Shown: positions 1 through 12,732 of the stretch, piece by piece
Numbering within the stretch: the first letter of the stretch is position 1
Layout of the letters: every line of letters begins with the position of its first letter
From: Gonium pectorale
Lineage: Eukaryota > Chlorophyta > Chlorophyceae > Chlamydomonadales > Volvocaceae
Direction of reading: 5' to 3'
Assembly: GCA_001584585.1 (NCBI GenBank)
Contig: LSYV01000041.1
Span: 425,825 to 489,824 of the forward strand
DNA: 64,000 bases
Translations under genes and position numbers: made by a program
Notes under the pieces: generated by a model
Told to the model about the DNA's origin: nothing
Seen by the model: only the letters and a program-made list of their open reading frames with translations
Databases searched by the model: none

Positions 1-3000
1 GACGGTGGCGGCGGTGCTGGATGGGGCGACGCCTCTCCACTGCGCCGCGCTGCGCGGCAACCCTGCGCAGGTAAGGCCCTCCACACGTTCCTGGAAGGCC
101 CCGCAAGTTGCAACTGGCGTCGGCTCTCTCTCTGGAAACGCCAGCCCGCGCACTGGAAGTCGTTGGAGCCCCATGGAAAAGGGGTTGAGAAGGCAGGGGC
201 GGATGGATTACAGCTAACTGTTGCTGATCAACCTTGGCGCAGGTGGACCACCTGCTCTATTGCGGCGCCGACCCCACCCTCAAAACGGCAGCGGGCGAGC
301 TGCCCGTTGAGCTGGTGCCCGTCTGCGGCGACCGCGCGCCAGGTGGCGGTGCGTCGCCGGCGGCGCGGGCCTGCCGCTGCATGGGGCCGCACGACCAGGA
401 GGTGTGGGAGTGCCGCAGCCGGCTGGCGCGCAGCCTCATCGCGCGGCGCTGCTTCTTCTGCTTCCGTGTGGGGCTGTTCTCCTGGCTGCGCCTCGTGCTC
501 TTCTGCCTGCTGTGCTTGCTGGGCCAGGCAGGCCGCCACATCACCATCAGCAGGTGCGGCCGACCGTTGGTGCCAGGCGACATCTCGGCGGGCGGTTGCG
601 CACCAGTACAGTACACCTCGAGCCCAACGCGAAACGGCTGGAGCGCTCCTTCAGCGATTTCCCCTGACGCACAGAACTGCCATTTGCCACGTGTTGGGGA
701 ACGTATTCATTGAGCCGCCGCATCCTGGAATCAACCCCACACAGGCCCATTGTGGAGCGCCACATCGACACGCGGCGACAGCAGAAGATTGCTGCCGCCC
801 GTGCCCGCGCGCACGCGCTCGTCACGCGCATGCGGTCCGAGGCGGAGGCGGGGCGCACGCACCTGACGCAGGCCAAGCGCGAGTGCATGGAGTCGGCGGC
901 CTTCCAGAGAGGGCCGCCCGACATCAGCCAGATGTGCTTCACAGACCCGACCAAGAGCCCGCCGCCGCCCACACTGCCCATCAGCCAGATACACGACATC
1001 AACCTGCACCTGCAGGTGAGGATGTGTGCTGACGTACTCACCCTGTAGGCATCGAAGGCAGGATGCGGGACTTGCAAAGCTGGAGGCTAAGCCCTTGCGG
1101 GGCGCCGGTTCAAGGCATGTTTGTTTCAACGCCCAACTCCCCGCAGGAGAGCGGCACTAGCAGCACGGGCGAGGAGCTGGCGAGCGAGAAGGCCTTCAAG
1201 TGCTTTGTGCGCTCCGTACACGCGCTGCAGAGCCTGGACCTGCATGGCGAGACGGTGCCGCAGGTGGGTTCTTGGGCAACGGGCGGTGTGGTGAAGCACT
1301 ACAGGCCAGGTACTTGCATTGCATCGCTGCACATGTACATCGTGTATTTCTCATTATGAATGTGGATCCTCTGTCTCACACGGAATAAGCCTGATACCCC
1401 AAGGGTGAGGACATCAACGGTCCTACATGTCGCAACCGCGCAGGTGTTTGCGGAACTGGTGCAGGCCGGCTCGATGGAGTCACGAGAGACGCATGTGCTG
1501 GAGGACGAGCAGGTGCGGCCGCCGGTGGACTGCGGGCTGTACATGGTGGTATGAGCGGGCGTAAAGAATGGACCGCGTGCATGGACGTGAGACGGAAGTC
1601 GGCAGGCGCTCAAGTTTGGGGCGGCTTTGCAGGCTTGGTATGGATGGCAGCCGGATTAGAGAAAGCCCCTTTAGTCAAATGGGCGGAACCCCACTCCCCG
1701 CTTACCTCCCCACACCTTGTTTCCCGACAATCTTCGTGCGGACCAGGCGGATCTGTACTCGTGCTGGGCGGAGAGCGTGCTACTCAAGTTCCGCGGCTGT
1801 ACCTGCCCGGGCTGCGCGACGCTGGCCATCCAGGCGGTGCGCATGGCGCACATGCAGGCCACGCGGCTATTCGGAAAGGTCGACCGGCTAAAGCAAACGC
1901 ACGCGGAGCGGTGGCAAGCTGTGGGGCAGGTAGCTCGGGAGGGCCGGTCTGGGGGGGCCGACGGACGCCGTTTGCGGGCGTGACGTTCCAGTACGGCAAT
2001 AACCACGCCGGCACCACTGCACGTCTCTCATTGCTTGAGTGCTGCTGCTACTGATACGTAATACGTTCTGGTCCGCGGACTACTGTTAACCAATTTGCTG
2101 CCATACCCGCGGCCTTGCTGCCAGGCCTTGGCGCGTGTCGTGTACGTGCACATCTGCTTGCTGCTGGAGACGGAGGCACAGGCGTCGCCCACGCGTTCGC
2201 TGGTGTTCCGCGCGGAGACCTGCCTGCGCGAGTGGGACCGCCTGGAGAAGGCGGGCCTCACGCAGGGCGCGGGGGTGCTGGACCCGCGGCACGTGGCCGC
2301 GCTGCAGCGGTGGGCCAAGACAGCCGACTCGGACCTGTACCTGGCGGAGGCGCTGCACGGGCAGTCGCTGCTGCCGTCCAAGACGCTGCAGGTGGGGCGC
2401 GGCTGGCTGTGGCTGACCCGCGGGTCGGTAGGGTAGGGTAGGGTAGGCCATAAGGAAAGTAGCACTGGGCGTTACAAGGAGAAAGAAGCTGTCCGTCAAC
2501 ATCATACTGCGCTGTACGCTTGTGATTGCTCCATATCGTTTGGACAAACGGGCGTCGGGCGCCTCCCGTAAGACCAACAAAATCATTTGTATGCATACTT
2601 TCTCTCCCGCAAATCACCCTTCATGCAGGAGGTGGTCATCAGCTCGGTGACGCATAGCCCCGACGGGCTGCCCATCCTGGCGCGCCCCGTTAACGGCGAG
2701 GTGGTAGCGGCGCTGGAGCAGGCCATAACCCTGGCATCCCTGCCCAGCCCGCTCCTGGCGCACATTGTCCGCAGCGTCGTCAACAATGCTGTGGCGGAGC
2801 TGGCGGCGGCTGCGCGGCTGCGGGAGCTTGTGGGCTCCAAGGGCGCAGCAGCGCTCGGTGGCGGGGGCACCAGCGAGGCCGTGGCGGCGCTGACGGAGGC
2901 ACTGCGCGCCGCGGAGCCGTTCCGGGAGCGGCTGGGGCCCGAGTATGACGCGGCGACGGAGCTGCGTAGCAAGTGGACCCAGCGCGCGACCGCGGTGGAG

Positions 3001-6000
3001 AAGCTGGAAGGCGCGGTGGAGGACGTGCGGGCCTACGCATCGGCGCACCCGCTTAGCTTTACACTGGCGGCGGCGGCCGCAGCGGCAGTAGCGCAGGGGC
3101 CCCGGCAGGAGGGCTCAGCTGCAGCGACCGCTGCGGCGTCGAGCAGAGTCAGCGGGAGCGGCAGCGCGGAGGCTGGGGATTCGTCCGTGGGAGAAAGCGG
3201 CGGCAGCTGCACGGGCACGGCGCGCTCCAGCGCGGACGGTGCGCCAGCAGCGGACCTTGTCGAGTGGGATCGGCGCATAAAGCAGCTCGAGCAAGCAATG
3301 AACGATGCGAAAGATGCCAATGTTAGCGTTACTAAGGTTCGTGATCGCGTGGACATGGCCGTGGCTTGTAGGGCAGCGCTTGGTAGCTCGGTGGCCCATC
3401 ACTTGATGGACGCTATGTGCACCCCGGCCGCACACTTCGGAACAAGTCATCAGCGTGGGTGTTGCCCCCATCCGACTTCCCCGCCCACCCGCACACAATG
3501 CTCCATTTCGATTATTCGGATTCTCGTCCCTGGCAGGCGAAGCGACTCCTGAAGGAGATGACGGCCATTGCCGCCGCTGCGGAGGCCTCACGCCACCTGG
3601 AGGCTGTTATGGCGCGCCGGCCCTCGGGGCCGCTGCAGCTAAAGCTGGCGCTAAATCGTGCCGAGGCGGCTGCGAGCTCCCTTAGCGGCCTTGGCGGTCC
3701 GCCTACTCCCGGCCTGGCGGACGTGTTGGGGCCGCTGATGGCGGCAGCCCGGCGGCGCCTGGACACGGAACGGGCAGCGGAGGCACTATCCAAGGCGGCA
3801 GCGTCGTTTCGGACGCTAGCGGACCTTGGGCGCCTAGAGGCGGCTATCTACAACGCAAAGAAGGTGCGCTGCCGGGGGTTCTTCAGCTCGCTCCTTGGTC
3901 AGAAGACAGAGGTTAGCCGACCACGGCTGGCAGGCTTGCTACGGTCGTGCTACTGGTACTGCTGCAGGTGGACTTGCGCAGCGGCAGGTCGGCGAATGCA
4001 CATGATCGCAGCTTGATGGTGTCCACAGACTGCTCGATCTCGCAGCAAAGAGTTGGCAACAGAATGTAGCGAGTACACGGTGCTTAGCGCGCGCGTTTTG
4101 CCCCCGCATTCGCAGATCGGGGCTGAGGAGCTGGACCCCGAGTCCTACCGGACCAGCCTGGAGCTGCGTGCGCAGCTGCAGGAGGCTGCCCGTGTCCGCG
4201 GCGTGTTGGAGACTGCGTTGCGGAACCTGCAGAACCAGCTGCGGACGGAGGATGCGGAGGCTCTGGAGCGGGCCCTGCAGGTACGGGGCTGCGGGCGCAG
4301 GAGGACCGCATGGATGCCACGGTGTGTGTCCTCTTTCGCGGCGTGACAACGTGTTTGGGCTTGATGTGCGTCTATGCATGGCTGTGCGCTGCTTGCATTC
4401 CATCTTGCTTTTCCAAGTGAGTCGATCTGGCCAGGCAGCTGCGGCCTGCAATCCTCCAGCTCTCAATGTGTCTGACTAAAGCGCCAATCCTCGCCGTTCC
4501 CCTTCACGACTTGGAAGGACGCGGCCAAGTGGGAGGACCTGCTGGCTGCGGACACTGCAAAGGCACGTAAGGCGCTGGAGCAGTGGCGGTGCATGACTGT
4601 GAGCGACGCCAAGCTGGCGCGGCTGCTGCGCGAGGGTGCTAGCACGGGCGGGCTGGCGAAGGCCATCCAGGTGGGCGCGCTGCTCCCCCGGAACCATCAA
4701 AGTAGCGCCGGGCGGGCGCGGCGAGACGGGGCGCATGGGTAGGGCGGGGTTCAGAAGGCAGTCCACAGCACGGGCGATGGAACGAAGCGCCCACTGACCA
4801 TGGCAACCTGGTTAGGCTTTTCGCTCGGACCCGATGGGCACAACCGTATTGGAGCGGTGCGTTGTGAACCGAGAGTTGAGTCTAAATCGTCGGGGTTACT
4901 GTATTCGGCCCCAGTCATTGCCTAGCTTCGTATGCTGGTCCTGTCGGCCCCAGTCATTGCCTAGCTTCGTATGCTGGTCCTGTCCCGCCACCTATGCAGT
5001 TTACATGGTTGCGTTCCCCAACCTTCTCTCCACAGGAAGCAGCCGCTTCGGGCGTGAAAGTGCAGCACGCGAAGCGTGTGCTAAAGCTGATGCAGGCGCT
5101 GGAGACAGCGCTTGCGTCCGCCAGTGGGGCCGACACCGGCGCCGCGGAGCGCCACTCGCTGGTCAAGTCCAAACTGGATGCTGCGGAGGCGGGTGGCGTA
5201 ACGACCGGGCCACTGCCGGAGGCGGCGCGCCGCATGCTGACACGGCTTGCGGCCACCATCGCTCGCGAGGCGCTGGAGGCGGCTCTGAAGCCACACTCTG
5301 ACTGGTCCATAAACCACCGCGTTAGCGTGCTGCGGGAGGCGCTGGAGAGGACGGAGGGAGTCCTAGGGGAGGAGGACGGAGCCGCCAGCGGCGCCGCCGA
5401 TGTCAGCGAGCGCCCGCCGTCGCGGCAGCTCGCGAACGGCACGGCGGGGTCGGGCGGGAAGGGCTCGGGCTCGTCCCGCGGAAAGCGGAGCAGCGGCGGC
5501 AGCAGCGGAAGCGGCGGCGACGTCCACGGGGGCCCGGAGGACAGCTGCGCGTCCGCTAGCACGGCTAGCACGCCGTCCTGCCTGGCCAGCTGCAGCACAA
5601 GCTGCAGCAGCAGCGGGAGTGGGAGCGCAGGCGGGAGCGGCCTGGCGGACGACGAGGTGGTGGTCGCGGTGAGGCGGGCGCGGAGAAGGCGGTGTGCAGG
5701 CTTCCAGTCAGAGCCCTTGCTTCAGGGCATAGGCTTCTGCTTGGCGGTCTAGCCTTGAGTCTGGCAGCCCAGTGCAATGGCACCTGGTTGTGCGCCCGTG
5801 TGGACGTTCGGGCGTCTGAACCGAAAGTTATCATGTTCCTATATGACGCAGGTCCGCGCGCTGGCCCGCAAGGCTCGGCTGGTCCTGGAGGAGGACCAAG
5901 CCGAGCTGGCGCGCATCGAGCGGGAGCGCCAAGAGGCGGAGCGAGCCCGCAAGGAGGCTCAGGAGCGGGAGCGCCAAGAGCGGCAGCGCCAGGAACAGGT

Positions 6001-9000
6001 GCGAGAGGTTTTTAGTATTGCAGGACGCATGGAGGTCGATGGGTCGGGCCGGACCGGCGGGCAAGGTTCCATATTCTGACTTGAAATGGGGCTTTGACGG
6101 ATGCGCTGTGCGTTATGGCGTGTGCAGGAACGGCAGAAACGGGAGAAAGCCGAGGCAGCGGAGCGCGAGCGCGCTCTGGCTGACAAGCGCGAGAAGGCCA
6201 AGGCTGAGAAGGCGCGCCAACAGCAACAGCAGAAGCAGCAGCAACTAGAGCAGGCGCAGCAGCAGAAGAGCAAGGCGGCCGCAGCGGAGGCCTCGTCGGC
6301 GTCAGTCGCCGGAGGGACGGAGCGGGCAGGCGGCAAAGGCTCGAATGGCAAGCACGGCCAGGCGCGCGGCGCTAACTCGGCGGCTGCACAGGCGGCTGCG
6401 GCGGCGGCCGGGGCTTCCAACGGGCGCCCTGGTGCCGCTGCTGGCTCCGGGGCGAGTGCAGCAGGCAAGACCGGGCTGCAGCGCGATGCGCCGGTGCTGG
6501 CTCAGGCTGCGCCCCCTACAAGTGCGAAGCTGGCGGACCCGCCCGCCGCCAACATGTTCACGGCCCCGGCGGGCCCAGCTGTAGCCGCTGCAGCGGCCGG
6601 CGCTGGCGTGCGCGACGGCGCGCCGCCAGCCAAGCAGCGGCCACGCCCCAGCGGCGGCGCGCAGGCCGCGATCGCCACTGCGCCCTGTACAGTCGTGTCT
6701 GCCGCGGCGGCTATTCACTCGCGTGGCGACTCGCTAGAGAGCTTGGGAGAGGTCGTCCACAAACTGAACAAGGACGTTATTGATGCCCTGGATATGGACA
6801 GCGACACTGTCCGTGGCCTTGCCCCCGGTCCCGCTGGCCCCAGCCCGGCCGTGGGGGCCGCCAGCGGCAGTGGCGGTGGCTCGACTGTGACCCCGCCTCT
6901 GGGCCGGGGCAGCGCCAGTGGGGGCGGCTCATTTGGTCGCAGTGGTTCGGGCGCGGCCGCGACGTTGGAGGGTGTGTTGGACCTGCCCCCGAGCCAGCGC
7001 ACGTCATCCTTTATGAGCTCCGTGGCGTCGGCCGACGACGTGATGTTACACGGCGTGGGAGGGCTTGGAGGCGGAGCGCCCGCCGGCGGCGGCTTGGGGT
7101 TCGGCTCCGCTCCTGGCGGTGCCGTGCTCGGCGGCGGCCCGTCTCTGAGCACCATCTCCACGGGCCAAGCGAGCACCGCCGATGGTGGTGGCAGCTCGGG
7201 CGGCGGCGCAGCTGTCGTCGCAGCGGAGGCGGGTGTACGGACACCGCCGGCAGGCGCAGCTGCAGGCTCCGCCCTCGGCGGTGGCGGTCCGGTGAGCCCA
7301 GAACTTGGCCCCGCGTCCAGTGGCGCTGCCGCCGCCAACAGCGTAGGCAGCACGGGCGCTACGCAGACCGCCAAGCCCCGCTTCGGTTTCGTAGACCTTG
7401 GCGGCGCCAGCTGGGGCCTGGACAGTCCGAGCTTTGGCCAGCTATCAGGAAATGCTGGCACGGGTGCTCTCTTCCCCTCCCTGCAGCCCTCGGGCATCGG
7501 CGATTACGGTGCCATACTCGGTGGCGCTAAGCCTGAAGCCGCCAACGGCTGGCCTACCGTGACGTCGCTAGGCGCGGGTACGGGAGTGGGCGTCGGCATA
7601 GGCTCAATGGCCTATGGCGGCCCGCTGGCGGGCCAGAACGGCGGCCTGGTCGGCTCACCCGAGGACGATGCCGCGGCTGCGCTGCTGGCTGCGGCTGGCA
7701 GGCAGCCGGGCGCGGGTATGCAAGGCCCGGGGGGCGCCGGAGGGGCCGGTTCTGGAGGCCAGGCCGTGCTTGGCAGCGCCGGCGTAGGCAGCCTTGGCGG
7801 TCTACAGATTCTCACAGACGAGTCGTCGCTGGGGCCGTTGATGGGCGTGTCATTGGCCTCGCCCCGCAGCAGCGTGGGAGCTGCGGGCGCTGGTATACAG
7901 GGGCTGCTGCGGGTGAGACCACTGGGCGGCGCCGGCCAATTGGCGGGTGTCACGGGGCGGTCCAGCCTGACGCTTCAGGCGTCGCCGCCGTCGGTGCTGG
8001 CGTCTCAGCAGAACGGCGCTGGTGGCATGGGCGCGCGCTGCGGCTTTTGGACGCCGCCCTCCTTCCAGTCGGCGCAGGGCGACCTGGGGGCTGACGGCGG
8101 CGGCGCTGCCGCCACGGCAGCGGCTCTGGCGGGCGCGGGCCCAGGCCTTGGCGCCTCTTTGCAGCAGCAGCAGCAGCAGGCCGGCCTGCACCTGGTCCTT
8201 GGAGGAGGCGGAGGCGTGAACGGACTGCAGCTTGTGGATTGGCCTCAGCAGCTGCAGCAGCAGCAGCTGGGACAGCAGCAGCTGCAGGAGCTGCCGGGCG
8301 GGCTTCAGCTGTTGCACCTCGGCCCCGGTACCGGCACCACCTCGAGCACCATCTCCGGTGCCGTCGGCACCGGTGCACAGGTGCTGCGCGGCGCCGGGAC
8401 GGCCGCCGTCAGCCGCATCTGCCGCTTCTTCCTGCAGGGCTACTGCCGCGACGGGGAGCGTTGCCGCTTCGCTCACCTTGGGGCCGCGCCCACCTCCCCT
8501 CCCACCGGCCGTGGCGGCGCCCTCACGGCTGCGCAACTGATGCAACTGGGCGCCTCCGCGCATGCTCAGCACCAGATGCTATCTCAAACTGGCGGCAGCG
8601 GGACCGCCGCTGCCGGCGGCGGCGGGTTCGGCCCTTCTATGCAGGGGGGTGGCGGGCCAACCGGCGGCGGTGGGCTGATTGTGGCAAACGTCGGTCAGGG
8701 CAGCGCCGTGGGGAGCTTCGCGTTTGGGGCGCCGGGCGCTGAGGCATTCGCGCCGCTCGGTGGCGAGCTGCACGCCAAGGCTGCCGGGCGCCTGGGAATG
8801 GGCATGGGCGGGCCCGCTGGTGGCAGCGGTGGTGCCAGCATGGCGGGCCTCTCCGCTGCTCTGCCGGTCGGCATGTCGGCGGGCGGTGGTGGGAGCGGCA
8901 GTGGTACCCCCGGCCTCGTGGGACAGCAACAAACGCTCCAAATACGCGACAACACCACCGGCGCCACCTTCCCAGCCATCCTCAGCCCCGTGGCGCAGAT

Positions 9001-9190
9001 AGGCGCCGGTCAGCAGGCGCTGCCAGTAGCACCGCCCGGCGCCACTGGCGCTGCGACCCTGCAGGCCCCGCAGTCGCCCCAGCAGCAGCAACAGCAGCTG
9101 CTGCTGTCGCTGCCTGATGACCTGACCTTTTCACCGCCGCCGGCCGCGGGGCCCCTGCAGGGAGCAGGCGCGGGCTCGAAGAAGAAGTGA
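1..9190 (+). CDS. Ankyrin / transmembrane / coiled-coil / CCCH zinc-finger protein (5' end missing)
   Basis: Fourteen exons, the first cut by the window edge: 2-70, 243-553, 745-1015, 1147-1263, 1444-1548, 1747-1929, 2125-2391, 2629-3336, 3537-3863, 4116-4280, 4518-4670, 5036-5668, 5852-5998, 6128-9190. Phases match at every junction and the joined length is 2172 codons plus stop. Exons 1-2 carry ankyrin sequence (DGATPLHCAALRGN, then LLYCGADPTLKTAAGELPVE). A hydrophobic segment follows near residues 100-120. The middle is Ala/Leu-rich and helical, with a strongly charged E/R/K/Q coiled coil in exons 13-14. The last exon is over 1000 codons of Gly/Ala/Ser/Gln low complexity, with one CCCH finger (C-X7-C-X5-C-X3-H) at 8420-8476. 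A CCCH finger suggests RNA binding and ankyrin repeats a protein partner; that is inference. Exon 11 uses an AAG acceptor. Function is otherwise unknown. The end is certain: TGA at 9188-9190. Confidence 0.8.
4906..4983. repeat. 39-bp direct tandem duplication in intron 11 of the ankyrin gene
   Basis: Two head-to-tail 39-bp copies (4906-4944 and 4945-4983), each starting CGGCCCCAGTCATTG, with no mismatch seen. They lie about 50 bp upstream of the exon 12 acceptor at 5035. The identity suggests a recent slippage or duplication event. Confidence 0.9.
8420..8476 (+). other. CCCH zinc-finger motif inside the ankyrin gene
   Basis: The codons read CRFFLQGYCRDGERCRFAH, a textbook C-X7-C-X5-C-X3-H spacing with the usual basic and aromatic residues between ligands. 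It is the only compact folded motif visible in the C-terminal thousand residues. Fingers of this type normally bind single-stranded RNA; a single finger is often not enough for high affinity. Confidence 0.9.
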
Positions 9191-11095
9191 CGAGGAGAGG
9201 CATGCCGGCTGGGCGCGTCTGGTGGCAGGCGCGCGCTGTCAGCGGGGACTGGCTGACGAAGCTGTATACGTCTGTGCTTGCTTGGCAGACGGTGGGAGTC
9301 GGATGAAAGGATCGGCAAGCTCCTCAACTGCACGTCTGCACAAAGCTAACGAGTCGGATTCGTGCGTAAATCATGTTCAGCAGTTGCAGGACCCTGGGGA
9401 CGGGCTGAAGGTATGCTCAGCAGGGGAGTCGGGTGAGGTAGCAGCCAGCTGTGCACAACTGAAACAGGTTTGGTAGGGTAGTAGCATCGTCGCAGATTGC
9501 TTGCTCGGGCTGTGGCTATGCTTTGAGGCCGGCGGCGTGGCCTGTCGCGTGCCTGCCCTGCGTATGGGAGTACTTGCCTTTGCTTCATCCGCCCTGCGAT
9601 GTACGTATGGTGGATGTTTTACATGACCCGGTAATCTCAGGTAGCCTCAGCGTTGCCTGCCACTTAGGACGAAAAGGATACCCGCAAAGAGTTTGGGAGG
9701 CTGGCTGTGCTTTACCGATGCGCAGCTGATGTGTTATGGTTGATACCTGCTGTCATGGCAAACTGTACGGCTGTAGGCCTTGCGGCCAGCGTCGGTTGGG
9801 TGCCTGCATTGCACCCTCGGCTGCAGCCGCACGGTTCGTTAAACGGCCGCTCCACTGACGGTCTGCTCCCTCGCTTCTTAGCAGCAAGTTCTAGCAACGA
9901 ACGAACCGATGTGTCCAAATAATGAATACGTATGTCGCACAGAAAGGAAAGTGTTCTGCGCGCGAAGCAGGCGTATGCTTGGCACGGCGCGGGGCTCTGG
10001 GGCCTCTGGGGCGCCAGCAATCGTCGTCCCGCGCTGATATTGGTTTGTGTTTTGTTCATGGATGGCGGGGACGGAGTGTTGTGGAGTGGGCCATCTCGGT
10101 GCAACTCAAGTGCGACATTCCAATGTGCAGTTTGCCAGCAAGTCCGTACCCAGAGCGCCTTTGGCTCTTTCGCAAGTGCGTCACTGTGTGCGCCTCATGC
10201 AAGACACTCCCGGTGGGCTTTGCACTGCACCGCTTACATGGCGTAGCTTGATTGGGCGCGCCGCGCACCAAGAGGGACGGGAGCGAGTTGCGAAGGGTGG
10301 CTCTGAAAGGTGGTTGGCTCGCAGGGCATTTAGGTTCAGCGGCTCACGAACGGTCGTTGGTGTTAGTGGTTATGTGCGTTTATGTGGAGCCCTGGGCTGT
10401 CGTACTTTCGGCGCTGGTAGCCATCCAGGTCCAAACGTGATGGTATATGGCGCTGCAGCACGGGCCGCCGGTTGGTTGTTGACTGGAGGGTGGGGCATGG
10501 AGACGGAGGTGGTCGAACGGTTAGGGTATTCGAGTTCGGGTACAGTACGGTGCGAGTCGCGCGCGAGGATGCGGTCCGTATGCATGGCGGCTTGCAGTTA
10601 ACCAGGCTATCACAACTGCCGTTTTATAACGGGGCAGCGGCACTTCTGGATGCGTGCCACGCGTACGTCTACGCCTCCGAGGGTCTTCCCAGTTCTGGGT
10701 CGGGTCCAGTCTGAGTTTCGTGTAATGCGTACTTAACGCGAACTTCAAAGATGAACTCGAGGAACCGGAATCGGGTCCGCTGGACCAGCCAGATACGGCT
10801 GACTTGATCTGAAAACCTGCGTGCAACCTCGCGGACCAAATTTTCTCCCCTCCCAAGCTTCAATTGACAATATGGAGAGCGCCAAGGTTGGCCGTTGGCC
10901 AGCAGCGCTGGGAGAGAACGTAATGCCAAGATTGTTTGCCGCTGAACGACAGGTATGGAACAAAGTGCGGTGATCTGTCTGACAACAGGCGAATCTAGTC
11001 TGCCCGGCCTGACCGACCGCCGAATTACAGAGAAAGCCCTAACTGGCCGTACATAGCGCTGTCGCCAGCAGACTGACCAGCGGTAGGGGTCCATT
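9191..11095. other. 3' flank and intergenic stretch, no gene seen
   Basis: This holds the 3' untranslated part of the ankyrin gene and spacer of lower GC. Reading frames here are short, cross each other and show no family motif or consistent splice phase. I see nothing I can name. Confidence 0.5.
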
Positions 11096-12296
11096 GACGC
11101 GGGCACCGTAGCGGAGGCTCCCATCCACGTCCTAGTCAACCACAGCGTCGCGCTCCGCGACGCCTGGGAGGTGCTGCGCAGCCGGCCGGATGCCAGCACC
11201 ACCGGCCCGTCGAAGTACACCAACCCGGTCATCATCGCAGGGGCCACCCGTGGCTGGGCGGGATGGGCGTCGATAGCTCCCGGCGCCGCAACCACCAACG
11301 CGGCCGGCGCCGCAACCACCAACGCGGCCGGCGCCGCGAGCTGTCGGCTCTGGCTGTGGTGCGTGCTCCAGCCCGCAGCACAACATGACGGGCACCTCCA
11401 TGCCCTCGCCCCAGGTGCCCCAGGTGCGTGGGCGGGCGGGTGCGGGCGGAGGGAGCGAAGTGCAGGTTCCTCTCTCTGTGCAGATTTCTCTTTTTTTGTG
11501 CAGTCATAGGTGATGCGGTTGTACGCAGCTCCTAGCAGTGTAAGGAGCATGTACCGGTCTGTGTGAGAAAGGTGCCATATGACATGACGAGACTTTCTTG
11601 CAGTTACAATACCACCGCGGATCAAACCTCAACGACCATCGCACCCTCCCGACCTCAAAACAGGCCCGTTACGGTGGTGCTGACGTGGTACGACTTCCCT
11701 GCCGAAGTCAACGGCGACAAGCAGCTAGTCACCGACCTGGACCTCATCGTATAGTACGGTTCGGCGGGCGCCACCTCGGAAGTCCGTGTCGTACTGGGCA
11801 ACAATGCCGAAGGCGCCGGTGAGCCACAATGGCGGGGGAGATGGCAGATTCAGTGAGAAGGCATTCTCAGCGTGTTGGGCTCTGGCTGCCAGGCGGTCGC
11901 CCGAATGTGATGGCGCAACTTGCCGCGTCCGGGTCGCTCCCCAACAGCACCACATGCAGTCTCTTGTCTCGGCTTCACCCGCGCCCCCTCAACTTCGCGA
12001 CCCGTTTCCCTTCTTCACTGCCCCTCAACTTCCCTGCTCGCATGTGTTCGCGACCCGCGCAGCCCCCCCCCCCACACACACACACGCGCGATCCGTTTCC
12101 CGTTCCGTATTACCCCCACACACGCGCACCTGTCAACACGGTGGAGTGGGTGGTGCTGTCGGCCCCGCCGGCGGGGGCAGCGATGAACGTGATGGTGTGG
12201 GCGGCGCGGACCGCCTCGCCGCTCCTCAGCGTCCCCGATGCGCGCCTGTCGCAGCGCTTCGCGGTGGCGGCGGTGGGACACATCGCCCGGACATGA
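11096..12296 (+). pseudogene. Truncated subtilisin-like serine protease (S8) remnant, copy A
   Basis: Only the C-terminal half of an S8 protease is present. The serine motif survives as GTSMPSPQ near 11383-11415, with Pro where Ala is usual. An APG motif (SIAPGAAT) lies just upstream in a different frame. After an intron the fold continues with VTVVLTWYDFP and DLDLIV, typical of the conserved domain after the catalytic region in tagB/sporangin-like subtilases. An in-frame TAG interrupts it at 11752-11754. A last exon reads NTVEWVVLSAPPAG through a TGA at 12294-12296. The Asp and His catalytic blocks are absent upstream. A 24-bp tandem duplication near 11290-11340 is missing from copy B. Positions 11096-11457 are closely similar to 20315-20642. 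Truncation, frame change and nonsense codon together argue for a dead fragment. Confidence 0.7.
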
Positions 12297-12655
12297 GGAT
12301 GAGCCGTCAGGTGTACCTGGTAGCTGCAGGTAGCGCATGTCTTGTGTGTATTTGGACTAAGTACTGACTTCCCGATGTACCGGAAGCGGTTTTGGAAGTG
12401 GATAAGAATTGCAGTGCAAGAGCCTTGTTTATACGGCACTTGCCGGAGGCCAAGCGCTGTGGCCAAGCGCCACAGCTTGCCTGCTGAAAGACCAATTGTA
12501 AGTTACAAGCCGTAGTCTGTCGCGTCTCTGACCCTGCGTGCCCTGAAGGCACACGTCGCTCCACCAGCTCCAGCTGTGTGAGAGTAGCCTGATGGTAAGC
12601 CGGTCTTTGGGGGTTTGGGGGCTGGGACGAACGTCACATGTCTTGCTCTGTACCC

Positions 12656-12732
12656 GCCCGCCCTATTGGAAACGTCGCGCCTTCGGGCGTGTATGACCGT
12701 AGAGGCGGGCTCCCTCTTTCTCTGCAGATTTC
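12656..12732 (+). repeat. ~80-bp interspersed repeat, copy 1
   Basis: Shares the cores CGCCCTATTGGAAACGTCGC and GTGTATGACCGTAGAGGC, in the same order and spacing, with copies at about 58251-58320 (same strand), 29227-29313 and 14288-14358 (opposite strand). A T-rich/CTCT segment follows the second core. No coding potential seen. Confidence 0.75.
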
